Under the pieces are notes generated by a model. The model was given only the letters and a program-made list of their open reading frames with translations. It was not told the origin of the DNA and did not search any database. Source: Sphingobium sp. AP50 (GTDB lineage Bacteria; Pseudomonadota; Alphaproteobacteria; Sphingomonadales; Sphingomonadaceae). Taken from it: a stretch of 64,000 bases of DNA. Position 1 is the first letter of the stretch. Every line of letters starts with the position of its first letter. The stretch spans positions 1-64,000 of the forward strand of contig NZ_FNYZ01000015.1 in assembly GCF_900109095.1 (NCBI RefSeq). Reading direction: 5' to 3'. The position numbers and the translations under genes were made by a program. This document shows, in pieces, positions 41,698 through 50,139 of the stretch.

Positions 41698-43017
41698 ATG
41701 TCCCCACGCCGACCCGCCCTGTCCGCTCTGTCCGATCCTCCTTTGGCCGATCCTCCTCTGGCCGATCGCTCGCCCATCGTTCGCCTCGGCCAGCCGCTCA
41801 GCGAAGCGGTCGACTGGTTCCAGCACGATTCCGCGCTGCGCCTGCTGCCGGTACTGGATGCGGTCGATCACCCGGTCGGCGCCATCTACGAACGCGACAT
41901 GCGCCGCATCCTGTTCAACCCCTTTGGCCATGCTCTGCTGCGCAATCCCAGCTTTGGCGGTCGGCTGGACGATCATGTCCGGCCCTGCGCCCATGTCGAT
42001 CAGGCGACCGACATAGAGGCGCTGGTCGACCTGTTCGCCGGGCAGGGGGCGGGCTGCGAAGGGCTGATCGTCACCACGCAGGGTCGCTATGCCGGGGTGC
42101 TGGGCGGCACGTTGCTGCTGCGCCTCACGGCCGAGCGGGATGCGCGCGTGGCGCTGGCGCGGGCCGAACGGGCCGATCGCATCACCCGCCAGAGCGCCGA
42201 TTTCCGGCAGGATATCGCCAGCATGATCGCCGACATGGCCACCATGGCCGATCGCTTGGCAGGCCTCGCCAGCCAGTCGGCCGAGCGCGCCGCCGGCGAC
42301 AGTGCGGATTCCGCCGCCATGGCCGTCGCCGCCGCCCAGACCGCCGAACGGCTGGCGCAACTGGCGGCTGGTGGGGTGGATCTCAGCCAGCTTTTCCAGT
42401 CGATGGAGGCCGAAGCGCAGGATGCCGGCGCCACCATCGCCGAGGCCGCCGCCCACAGCCGGTCCGGCATGCTGCGCAGCGATGCCCTGCGGGTCGAGGC
42501 GGACGGTATCGGCGAAGTCGTCGCCCTGATCGATGATATCGCCCGCGCCACCGCCATGCTCGCCCTCAACGCCGGGATAGAGGCCGCGCGCGCCGGAGAA
42601 GCCGGGCAGGGCTTTGCCGTGGTCGCCCGCGAAGTCCAGTCGCTCGCCCAGCAGACACGCGAAGCCGCCGCCGGCATAGCGGGCCGGATCGATCATATCC
42701 GCGCCACCATTGCCGACGTCGCATCCGGCCACGCCCATATGGACGCCACCATGACCCGCGCCGATCGCCTGTCCGCCGCCGTTTTCGAAGCGGTCGCCCG
42801 GCAAAGCGCCTTCAGCCGCGCCATAGCCGACAGCGTGGCGGAGGCCGGCGCCTCCAGCGCCCATATCCGCGCGGGCGCCCGCCAGATCAGCGACAATGCT
42901 CAGGCCAGCGTCCTCGCTGCACGGGGCATGCGCGACGTGGCCGACAGACTCGCGGACGAAGCCCACCGGCTGGAACAGCGCGCCGGCGGCTTCATTGCGG
43001 CCATGCACGCCGCCTGA
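41698..43017 (+). CDS. Soluble methyl-accepting chemotaxis-type transducer with CBS-like N-terminus
   Basis: A 439-residue cytosolic protein without transmembrane segments. The N-terminal 145 residues resemble the CBS-pair sensor found in some signalling proteins (RLLPVLDAVDHPVGAIYERD). A coiled region follows, then the MCP signalling tip (DIARATAMLALNAGIEAARA and GFAVVAREVQSLAQQT), which contacts CheA/CheW in classical receptors. An in-frame 15-bp tandem repeat (41734-41763, DPPLA twice) lies near the start. A Pho box 45 bases upstream suggests phosphate-starvation control. No che genes are nearby. Confidence 0.82.
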   Translation: MSPRRPALSALSDPPLADPPLADRSPIVRLGQPLSEAVDWFQHDSALRLLPVLDAVDHPVGAIYERDMRRILFNPFGHALLRNPSFGGRLDDHVRPCAHVDQATDIEALVDLFAGQGAGCEGLIVTTQGRYAGVLGGTLLLRLTAERDARVALARAERADRITRQSADFRQDIASMIADMATMADRLAGLASQSAERAAGDSADSAAMAVAAAQTAERLAQLAAGGVDLSQLFQSMEAEAQDAGATIAEAAAHSRSGMLRSDALRVEADGIGEVVALIDDIARATAMLALNAGIEAARAGEAGQGFAVVAREVQSLAQQTREAAAGIAGRIDHIRATIADVASGHAHMDATMTRADRLSAAVFEAVARQSAFSRAIADSVAEAGASSAHIRAGARQISDNAQASVLAARGMRDVADRLADEAHRLEQRAGGFIAAMHAA

Positions 43018-43094
43018 ACATTTCGCCGCAACTCTCCTCTGGCGTCCGCGCCGGAAAGCGCTAGCATGGTCGCCCATAAAAAGGAGAGGACGCC

Positions 43095-43280
43095 ATGCTC
43101 GTGATGTTCGTCGGCACCGATCGCACCCAGACTGCGGTCAACCCTGCGCAAGTCACTTTCGTCACCCAGGTCAGCGACGGCACCCGCATCCGCTTTGGTG
43201 AGGGGCGCAGCGTCACCGTGACCGAACCGATCGCCGCCGTGCTGGAAGGTCTCAATCAGGCCCTCCGCCCGCACGAATAG
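43095..43280 (+). CDS. Small beta-rich protein, unknown function
   Basis: A 61-residue protein preceded by AAAGGAGAGG about 7 bases before the ATG. It has alternating beta strands and ends in a short helix (IAAVLEGLNQAL). The pattern is reminiscent of FlbD-like small proteins, but that is only a resemblance. It ends two bases before the convergent metallo-beta-lactamase gene. The good ribosome site supports translation. Confidence 0.6.
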   Translation: MLVMFVGTDRTQTAVNPAQVTFVTQVSDGTRIRFGEGRSVTVTEPIAAVLEGLNQALRPHE

Positions 43281-43282
43281 GT

Positions 43283-44167
43283 TCACTCCGCCAGCTTCTT
43301 CCCCAGCGCCGCGTCCGCCCGCCCGGCGTAGCGGCGGCAGGCATTGGGGTCGATAAAGGGATTGGGCGTGCGCGCCTTCATCAGGCGCGCCACCCGCCCG
43401 GCATCGCCATCCAGCGGATGCGATGCGATCAGCATGTCGCACCGCATCGCCTTCACCTTGGCAAAGCTGCCGCGAAAGGCGTCGACAAAGCGCCGATGCG
43501 CCGGATCGGCAAAGCGCCAGCCCTCCACCGCGATCGGGTTGAGGCTGGCGGCGAAGACGATCGTCCGGCAATCCTTCCCCTCACAGCTTTGCCAGCTCCA
43601 GCTCATGCTGCCCAGCGTATGGCCCGGCGTCGCATGGGCGGTGATGGCCGTGTCGCCCAGCCGGATAACCTCCCCGTCACGCGCCACGCGCAGTTTTGTG
43701 ACGCCCGGAAAGCGCTCCAGCCAGGCCGCCTGCGGATCGTCCTGATCACCACCGCCCTGACGCAGCACGGTGGTGGCGGGGCCGCTGGCGATCACCGTTG
43801 CGCCGCTGTCCCGCGCGAGCGCGGCTATCCCCCCGGCATGGTCGAAATGCGGCTCGGTGCTCAGGATCAGCTTCACCTGTCGGATCGAAAAGCCCAGCGC
43901 CCGCATCTTCGCCTCGATATCGCTCACCGCCTGCGGCACCGCGCCGTCGATCAGGATCAGCCCCGCGCTGGTGCGGATCAGCGCGACATTCAGCCCGCCA
44001 AAGCCGACCAGATAGGTCCGGCCATGCAAGCGCACCGGCGGCTGCGGCGCCAGCCAGCGCTTGGCATAGTCGGGCGCGATCGGCCGGGTCAGCGGGTCGT
44101 CCGCTTTGCCCGCTCCCATCATCATTATCCCAGCCAGACTAATAGCCAGTAGCCCCATCTTTTGCAT
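43283..44167 (-). CDS. Subclass B3 metallo-beta-lactamase, Glu-variant (B3-E)
   Basis: A 294-residue periplasmic zinc hydrolase with a signal peptide (about 1-22). The active-site motif reads EPHFDH: Glu105 stands where most B3 enzymes have the first His (H116), with H107, D109, H110, H183 and H250 conserved. B3 enzymes with this Glu (B3-E) are known from Sphingobium (SIE-1), and some still hydrolyse carbapenems. A LysR/AmpR-like regulator is transcribed divergently 107 bases away, the arrangement seen for inducible beta-lactamases. Activity must be assumed with caution because B3-fold relatives include lactonases and other hydrolases. Confidence 0.88.
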   Translation of the reverse strand: MQKMGLLAISLAGIMMMGAGKADDPLTRPIAPDYAKRWLAPQPPVRLHGRTYLVGFGGLNVALIRTSAGLILIDGAVPQAVSDIEAKMRALGFSIRQVKLILSTEPHFDHAGGIAALARDSGATVIASGPATTVLRQGGGDQDDPQAAWLERFPGVTKLRVARDGEVIRLGDTAITAHATPGHTLGSMSWSWQSCEGKDCRTIVFAASLNPIAVEGWRFADPAHRRFVDAFRGSFAKVKAMRCDMLIASHPLDGDAGRVARLMKARTPNPFIDPNACRRYAGRADAALGKKLAE

Positions 44168-44274
44168 CTTTTCGCCTCCATTCCCTTATGAAGGCCAGAT
44201 TGCCGCCCAAGCTGCTCCGCCACAAAGCATCATTTCTCGACAGAGCCATGAGGTCAGCTTATGCTTTCTGGCTC

Positions 44275-45147
44275 ATGGATCGCGCTCAACTGCCTCTCAA
44301 CGCCCTGCGCGCCTTTGAAGCAGCGGCCCGCCATCTCAACTTCACCAAGGCGGCGATCGAACTCTGCGTCAGTCAGGGCGCGGTCAGCCAGCAGGTCGCG
44401 CAACTGGAGGCGCGGCTTGGCGCGCCGCTCTTCCGCCGCCTGCCGCGTGGCCTGATGCTGACGGATGAAGGCCGTGCGCTGTTGCCGGTCATGGGCGACG
44501 CGCTCGACCGGATCGGCGCCATGCTCAGCCGGATCGAGGGTGGCCGCCCCCGCGAAATCCTGAACCTGGGGGTCGTCGGCACCTTTGCGGGCGGCTGGCT
44601 GCTCGACCGGCTGGACGATTTCGCCCGCGCCTGCCCGCATGTCGATCTGCGCATCATGACCAACAATAATCGCGTCGATCTGGCGGGGGAGGGGCTCGAC
44701 CTTGCCATCCGCTTCGGCGACGGCGCCTGGCACGGCACCCATGCGGAGCCGATCCTGCGCGCGCCACTCGCCCCGCTCTGCACGCCGGACTTGGCGGCGC
44801 GCATGCCCGATCCTGCCGCACTCGCCCGCGAGACCCTGCTGCGCTCCTACCGCGCCGATGAATGGCCTCGCTGGTTCACCGCCGCCGGCGCGCCATGCCC
44901 ACCCCTGCGCGGGCCGCTGTTCGACAGCTCGATCCTGATGGTGCAGGCGGCGCTGCGTGGCCTTGGCGTCGCGCTCGCACCGCCCGCCTTGTTCGACCAT
45001 GAACTGCGCACCGGCCAGCTGGTCCGGCCCTTCGCCGCCTCGATCGACCTGGGCGGCTACTGGCTCACCCGCCTCATGTCCCGTCCCGACAGCCCGGCCA
45101 TGGCGGACTTTCGGGGCTGGCTGCGCCAAACGGTTCAGACCGGATAG
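44275..45147 (+). CDS. LysR-family regulator, AmpR/GcvA-like
   Basis: A 290-residue regulator: N-terminal winged helix-turn-helix (LPLNALRAFEAAARHLNFTK, then VSQGAVSQQV) and C-terminal periplasmic-binding-protein-like effector domain. The N-terminus is characteristic of the AmpR/GcvA group. The start at 44275 is preferred over an extended frame from 44188. Divergent placement next to the beta-lactamase gene suggests that it controls that gene. The 3' end overlaps greB by 13 bases. Confidence 0.88.
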   Translation: MDRAQLPLNALRAFEAAARHLNFTKAAIELCVSQGAVSQQVAQLEARLGAPLFRRLPRGLMLTDEGRALLPVMGDALDRIGAMLSRIEGGRPREILNLGVVGTFAGGWLLDRLDDFARACPHVDLRIMTNNNRVDLAGEGLDLAIRFGDGAWHGTHAEPILRAPLAPLCTPDLAARMPDPAALARETLLRSYRADEWPRWFTAAGAPCPPLRGPLFDSSILMVQAALRGLGVALAPPALFDHELRTGQLVRPFAASIDLGGYWLTRLMSRPDSPAMADFRGWLRQTVQTG

Positions 45148-45620
45148 ACGATGTCCATCACTTCATATTCCTTCTCGCCCGCCGGCAGTCGGACGCGGCG
45201 CAGATCGCCCAGCGCCGCGCCGCGCAGCGCGCGCGCCATCGGCGATCCCCAGCCGATCCGCCCGGCATCCACATCCGTTTCGTCATTGCCCACGATCGTC
45301 ACGGTGCGGTGGTTGTCATCCTCGTCGGCGATGGTGACGGTGGCGCCGAAATAGACCTTGCCCTTGTCGGGCTGCTGCCGGGGGTCAACGACCTTGGCGT
45401 CCTTCATCTTCTTCGACAGGCGCTTCAACTGCCCGTCAATCTCGCGCATTCGCTTGCGCCCATAAAGATAGTCGCCATTTTCGCTGCGATCGCCATTGCC
45501 CGCCGCCCAGCTCACCACCTCGACAATGGCCGGCCGTTCCACGCCCAGCAACTGGTCATATTCGGCCCGCAGCTTCGCGAACCCTTCGGGGGAGATATAA
45601 TTGGGATAGGGCGTGGTCAT
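45135..45620 (-). CDS. greB: Transcript cleavage factor GreB
   Basis: A 161-residue RNA polymerase secondary-channel factor that rescues backtracked complexes. It has the coiled-coil N-terminal domain with the acidic tip (NGDRSENGDYLYGRKRMREI; the Asp/Glu residues support cleavage) and the FKBP-like C-terminal domain (VTIVGNDETDVDAGRIGWGS). It follows the GreB rather than the GreA pattern in the C-terminal half. Confidence 0.92.
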   Translation of the reverse strand: MTTPYPNYISPEGFAKLRAEYDQLLGVERPAIVEVVSWAAGNGDRSENGDYLYGRKRMREIDGQLKRLSKKMKDAKVVDPRQQPDKGKVYFGATVTIADEDDNHRTVTIVGNDETDVDAGRIGWGSPMARALRGAALGDLRRVRLPAGEKEYEVMDIVYPV

Positions 45621-45659
45621 GCCGCTGCCTTATCCTGTGTCGGGGATGTTGCGCAATTT

Positions 45660-45806
45660 GGTTCGCGCAGAGGCGCAGAGGACGCCGAGCTATAAATATT
45701 CGCGCGGAGGCGCGGAGATTTTCTGGAGCGGCCTGCGGCCGAAAGCCTGCCGCGTAACGGCCCTCAAATCTCTCTGCGCCCTCTGCGCCTCTGCGCGCAA
45801 AAAATA
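45660..45806. repeat. Long imperfect inverted repeat (GCAGAGGCGCAGAGG type)
   Basis: The left arm TTCGCGCAGAGGCGCAGAGG (45660-45679) pairs with a right arm ending CTCTGCGCCTCTGCGCGCAA near 45780-45801; a degenerate copy (CGCGGAGGCGCGGAG) and a GCGGCCTGCGGCCG hairpin lie between them. The stretch 45621-45850 has no gene. It sits upstream of greB and downstream of the lytic transglycosylase gene. Confidence 0.65.
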
Positions 45807-45850
45807 ATTAGGACCAGCCTGCCGACCGACGCCCTCCGCGTGAACCAGAA

Positions 45851-47947
45851 TCACCCCGGCGTCTGCTTCCCCAGATACCGACTCAACACCGCGCTGGTCC
45901 CCCGGAACTTCGCCCGCTCCGGGTTCATCGCCTCATAGACGACGGCATTTTCCAGCACCCGCTGCACATAGTTGCGCGTCTCGAAAATCGGGATCTGCTC
46001 GATCCAGCGCAGCATGTCCGCGCCGGGCAGACGGGGGTCGCCATTGGCGCGCACCCATTTGTTCACATTGCCCGGCCCGGCATTATAGGCCGCCACCGCC
46101 AGTGGATAGCTGCCGCCATAATAGTCCAGCATCCGCTGGAAATAGGCCGATCCCAGCATGATATTATAGCTCGGCTCGTTCAGCGATCCGGGATTATAGC
46201 CCATGCCCAGCTTGCCCGCCTGCTCGCGCGCGGTGCCGGGCATCAGCTGCATCAGCCCGCGCGCACCCGCATGCGACACGATCTGCTTGTCGAACTGGCT
46301 TTCCTGCCGGGCGATGGCGTGGACCATGGTCCAGTTATATTGCGCTTCGGATGGCACCGGCACGCGCGGGAAGGCGCTCTGGCCATAGCCGGTCAGGCCG
46401 CTCGAAACGGCGCGGCGCCCCACCATCACGCCCATGTCGGGGCGGCCGATCTTCTGCGCCAGTTCGGCCGCCAGATAATGGTCGGTATCGCTGTCAGCAT
46501 TGTTGGCGATGGCGCGGGCGAATTTGCTCTGATCCTCCCAATAGCCCATCTGCCCCAGCGCCGCGACCGCGCGGACCACCGACCGGCTGTCGAAAGCGGC
46601 GCGCTCTGCGGCGGAGATCGGCACCGGCCGCTCGACCGTGGCGGGGGCGGGGATCGGCCGACCCAGCCGCTCCAGCGCCAGTTGCCCGTAAAACTGGTCG
46701 GGATAGACGCCCGCCTGACTGAAATAGCTGTTCGCGCTGGCTGCATCCCCGGCCTGCAATGCGGCACGGCCGGCCCAATAATAGCCCTTCGACCGGGTCT
46801 GGGGCGATTTGGCCGCATCGGCATAGCGGCGGAACATCGTCACAGCGTCGGTCGGGCGATTGAGATTATAGAAGGCGGTGCTGCCCGCCAGCCAGGCCAG
46901 ACTCGTATAATCGTCGCGCACGCCGATCGGCTGATCGCTCATCTGCACGCCGGGCGCGACCGCATCGTCGATCTTGCTGGCGATGCCATAGGCAAAGCTC
47001 CACTGGCTGTCATTCGCGGCGGCCCGCGCCTGATTCAGCAGCACTTCATAGAATTTCTCGGCATTGCTCGGCCGGTAGGTCACGGCATTGCGGTTCGCCA
47101 GATATTGCCGCGCCGCGACCCAGTTGCCGCTGTCGCGCAGCCACACCGCCTTGTCGGCGACGAAACCGGCGTCGCTCGCGCCGGTCGCCTCGGCCGCCTG
47201 CATCAGCATCGGCGCGTCGGGCGATTTCCGGCGGAAGGCGATCCGCGCCTCGAACGCGGCCCGCCGCGCCGGGCTGACATAGGCGATCATCCGGGTCGCG
47301 CCGGTCGTGTCATTGCCCCACAGCAGCGCATCGGCGCGCAGGTCATGATCGGCCGGCGTCAGGCTCGATCCGAACAGTGACAGCAATCGCGCTTCGTCCG
47401 CGGGGGACAGCGATCCGCCGATCCAGGCATTGCGCGCGGCCACTCGCGCCTCGTCCATCCGGCCCATCTGCATCAGCGCCACCGCGTTGCGGGCATGGCC
47501 GGTCGCCGTGCGCGCCGGGAATCGGGCGAAGAAGGTCGTGACCTGCACCGGATCGAAACTGTCGGGATTGATGCCGGTTTCGGCCAGCCGCCGCATCCGG
47601 TCCTCCCCCGGCCAGCCGGGATTGGCGATCATGAAGCTGGCATAGGTGGAAAAGCCGAGGGCATCGCTCGATTGCAGTGCGCGCCACTGGCTGATCGTGC
47701 CCGCGATGCTGCCATCCTGCGCCACGCCGATCCGGCTCTGCACCTGTTGCCAGGGGCTGGGATGGGCGTCCTGCCCTGGGAGCTGCTGCACCACCGGCCC
47801 CTGCGCCGGATATTCGGGCGGCAGCGGCTGCACGACTTCGGTCTGCGCGCCTGCACCGGCGGTCATGAGCAATAGGGCAATAATCGGCATGCGGATGATG
47901 TAACTTTCGACATGGGTTGAGGCGCGCATGCTGGACATTATCCCCAT
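45851..47947 (-). CDS. slt: Soluble lytic murein transglycosylase
   Basis: A 698-residue periplasmic enzyme that cleaves peptidoglycan. It has an N-terminal signal segment, a long superhelical U/L domain of paired helices (about 60-520), and a C-terminal SLT catalytic domain with the Glu in ARQESQFD, then AGARGLMQLMPGTA and AVAAYNAGPGNVNKW. An AAGGA lies just before the ATG at 47947; internal starts at 47938 or 47890 (which gives a more compact signal peptide) remain possible. It is divergent from dapA. Confidence 0.92.
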   Translation of the reverse strand: MGIMSSMRASTHVESYIIRMPIIALLLMTAGAGAQTEVVQPLPPEYPAQGPVVQQLPGQDAHPSPWQQVQSRIGVAQDGSIAGTISQWRALQSSDALGFSTYASFMIANPGWPGEDRMRRLAETGINPDSFDPVQVTTFFARFPARTATGHARNAVALMQMGRMDEARVAARNAWIGGSLSPADEARLLSLFGSSLTPADHDLRADALLWGNDTTGATRMIAYVSPARRAAFEARIAFRRKSPDAPMLMQAAEATGASDAGFVADKAVWLRDSGNWVAARQYLANRNAVTYRPSNAEKFYEVLLNQARAAANDSQWSFAYGIASKIDDAVAPGVQMSDQPIGVRDDYTSLAWLAGSTAFYNLNRPTDAVTMFRRYADAAKSPQTRSKGYYWAGRAALQAGDAASANSYFSQAGVYPDQFYGQLALERLGRPIPAPATVERPVPISAAERAAFDSRSVVRAVAALGQMGYWEDQSKFARAIANNADSDTDHYLAAELAQKIGRPDMGVMVGRRAVSSGLTGYGQSAFPRVPVPSEAQYNWTMVHAIARQESQFDKQIVSHAGARGLMQLMPGTAREQAGKLGMGYNPGSLNEPSYNIMLGSAYFQRMLDYYGGSYPLAVAAYNAGPGNVNKWVRANGDPRLPGADMLRWIEQIPIFETRNYVQRVLENAVVYEAMNPERAKFRGTSAVLSRYLGKQTPG

Positions 47948-48034
47948 TGCATCCTTATCAGGCCCTGAATGACGCGCTATAGCGCCCCGCTGATTTGATC
48001 ATGCCCCGGCCGCCCGGAGATTTGAAGGAGTTTA

Positions 48035-48916
48035 ATGATGTTTTCGGGCTCGATTCCGGCTCTGATCACCCCATTTCGCGATGACCGGATCGATGAGACG
48101 GCGTTTCGCGCCTTTGTCGACTGGCAGATTGCCGAAGGATCGAGCGCGCTCGTCCCCTGCGGCACCACCGGGGAAAGCGCCACCATGACGGTGGAGGAGC
48201 ATAATCGGGTTATCGCCATCTGCGTCGATCAGGCCGCCGGGCGCGTCCCCGTGATCGCGGGTTGCGGGTCCAACGACACGCGAATCGCGCTGGAGCATAT
48301 GTATGCGGCGCAGGCCGCCGGGGCGGACGCCGCGCTGGTGGTCGCGCCTTATTATAACAAGCCGAATCAGGATGGCGTCTACCAGCATTTCGCCTATCTC
48401 GCCGAACGCTGCGACCTGCCGATCGTGCTGTACAATGTACCCGGCCGCACCATCACCGATATCGGCGTGCCGGTCATGTATCGTCTGGCGGAAGAATATC
48501 AGTCGATCGTCGGGATCAAGGACGCCACCGGGAATCTGGGGCGTGTCACCGCGCAGCGTCTGGCCTGCGGCCCGGACTTCTGCCAGCTTTCGGGCAATGA
48601 CGAAACGGCGCTGGGCTTCAACGCGATGGGCGGCAGCGGGTGCATCAGCGTCACCGCCAATGTCGCGCCGCGCCTGTGCGCCGATTTTCAGGCGGCGATG
48701 GCGGCGCATGATTGGGATGGCGCCTTGGCGCTTCAGGATCGTCTCTATCCCCTGCATGACGCGCTGTTCAGCGATTCTTCACCGGGTCCGGTCAAATATG
48801 CGCTGTCGCGGGTTCGCCCCGACATGCCCGGCGCGGTCCGCCTGCCGATCACCTGGCCATCGGAATCGAGCCGTGCCGCGGTCGATCGCGCGCTGGAGAT
48901 TGCGGGATTGGTTTAA
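48035..48916 (+). CDS. dapA: 4-hydroxy-tetrahydrodipicolinate synthase
   Basis: Class I aldolase of 293 residues that condenses pyruvate with aspartate semialdehyde in lysine and peptidoglycan synthesis. The Schiff-base Lys lies in GIKDATGN and the catalytic Tyr in VLYNVPGRT; PCGTTGESA binds pyruvate. AAGGAG precedes two consecutive ATGs (48035 and 48038). smpB follows 115 bases downstream on the same strand. Confidence 0.96.
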   Translation: MMFSGSIPALITPFRDDRIDETAFRAFVDWQIAEGSSALVPCGTTGESATMTVEEHNRVIAICVDQAAGRVPVIAGCGSNDTRIALEHMYAAQAAGADAALVVAPYYNKPNQDGVYQHFAYLAERCDLPIVLYNVPGRTITDIGVPVMYRLAEEYQSIVGIKDATGNLGRVTAQRLACGPDFCQLSGNDETALGFNAMGGSGCISVTANVAPRLCADFQAAMAAHDWDGALALQDRLYPLHDALFSDSSPGPVKYALSRVRPDMPGAVRLPITWPSESSRAAVDRALEIAGLV

Positions 48917-49031
48917 GGCACAGCCGACACCATATCCTGACGGCTCCGGGCACTGGCACGGAATAAAGGAGAGGCGCGCCGCGTATAATGAGCGACCGCG
49001 CTCGACACGAATGGAAGACTAGAAAAGACCG

Positions 49032-49514
49032 ATGGCCCGTCCCCGCCCTGCCACCTTCGACAAGAAGAAGATCGTCGCCGAGAACCGGCGCGCGCGTTTC
49101 GATTATTTTATCGAGGACGTGTTCGAAGCCGGCATCGCCCTGCAAGGGACCGAGGTGAAGGCGCTGCGCGGGGGCGAAGGCAATATCGCCGAAAGCTATG
49201 CCGAGGTGAAGGGCAATCAGGTGTGGCTGGTGAACAGCAACATCCCCGAATATAGCCATGGCAACCGCGAAAATCACACGCCCAAGCGCCCGCGCAAGCT
49301 GCTGCTGCATGAGCGCGAGATCCAGAAGATGCACGGCGCGGTCGAGCGCAAGGGCATGACGCTGGTGCCGCTGATGGTCTATTTCAACAGCCAGGGCCGG
49401 GCCAAGGTCGAACTGGCGCTGGCCAAGGGCAAGCAGAATCACGACAAGCGCGACAGCATCAAGGAACGCGACTGGAAGCGCGACCAGCAGCGCATCATGC
49501 GGGACAAGGGCTGA
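49032..49514 (+). CDS. smpB: SsrA-binding protein SmpB
   Basis: A 160-residue tmRNA partner for trans-translation of stalled ribosomes. The conserved N-terminus (ENRRARFDYFIEDVFEAGI), ALRGGEGNI and the basic C-terminal tail (KERDWKRDQQRIMRDKG) are present. The tmRNA gene itself is not in this window. The dapA-smpB order is common in alphaproteobacteria. Confidence 0.96.
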   Translation: MARPRPATFDKKKIVAENRRARFDYFIEDVFEAGIALQGTEVKALRGGEGNIAESYAEVKGNQVWLVNSNIPEYSHGNRENHTPKRPRKLLLHEREIQKMHGAVERKGMTLVPLMVYFNSQGRAKVELALAKGKQNHDKRDSIKERDWKRDQQRIMRDKG

Positions 49515-49518
49515 TCCG

Positions 49519-50124
49519 ATGAGCAATCGGCAGCAGGGGCGTCTGGCCCGCTGGTGGCATGCCAATGCGCCCACCCGCGAATCGCTGGAACAGAGCAAGG
49601 TGTTGGCCCCGGTCGCGCATCGCGTGCTGGAACCCTCACTCTGGCGCTTCACCCGCCGGTCGGTGCCGCGCGGCGTGGCGCTGGGCCTGTTCGTGGGCAT
49701 CTTCTTCCTGATACCCGGCGTGCAGATTGCCGGGGCGGCGCTCTTCGCTTTGCCGTTCCGCGCCAATATCCCGGTCGCCGCCGCGATGACCTTCCTGTCC
49801 AATCCCGCCACCACGCCGCTGATCCTGATGGCATCGGTATGGCTGGGCAACTGGATATTGGGCCGCAGCGCCGACGCCACCGGCTTCATGGCGCTGGTAG
49901 ACGGTCACGCCACGGTCCGCGAATGGACCACTTGGCTGCTATCCGAAGCGGCGCCCGCCATGCTGCTCGGCCTGTTCCTCATTTCGCTCGCCAGCGCGGT
50001 GATCGGCTATTTCCTGTCCGACTGGTTCTGGCGCCATCGCATGGGCCGCAAATGGCAGGCGCGCAAATTGAGGATTGGCAAGGTCCATCAAAGCAGCGCA
50101 TTGGAGGAAACCGCCCGCGTCTGA
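49519..50124 (+). CDS. DUF2062 membrane protein
   Basis: A 201-residue protein with about three hydrophobic helices (around 60-80, 86-115 and 148-170) matching DUF2062. The conserved region SVPRGVALGLFVGIFFLIPG and the NPATTPLI segment are typical. Function unknown; it lies four bases after smpB and just before cckA, a conserved neighbourhood in this group. Confidence 0.85.
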   Translation: MSNRQQGRLARWWHANAPTRESLEQSKVLAPVAHRVLEPSLWRFTRRSVPRGVALGLFVGIFFLIPGVQIAGAALFALPFRANIPVAAAMTFLSNPATTPLILMASVWLGNWILGRSADATGFMALVDGHATVREWTTWLLSEAAPAMLLGLFLISLASAVIGYFLSDWFWRHRMGRKWQARKLRIGKVHQSSALEETARV

Positions 50125-50139
50125 CGCTGGCTGTTCGAC

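Noticed and set aside
48917..49031. tmRNA or tRNA gene beside smpB
   Set aside because: No cloverleaf, no TTC-loop consensus and no CCA end could be found.
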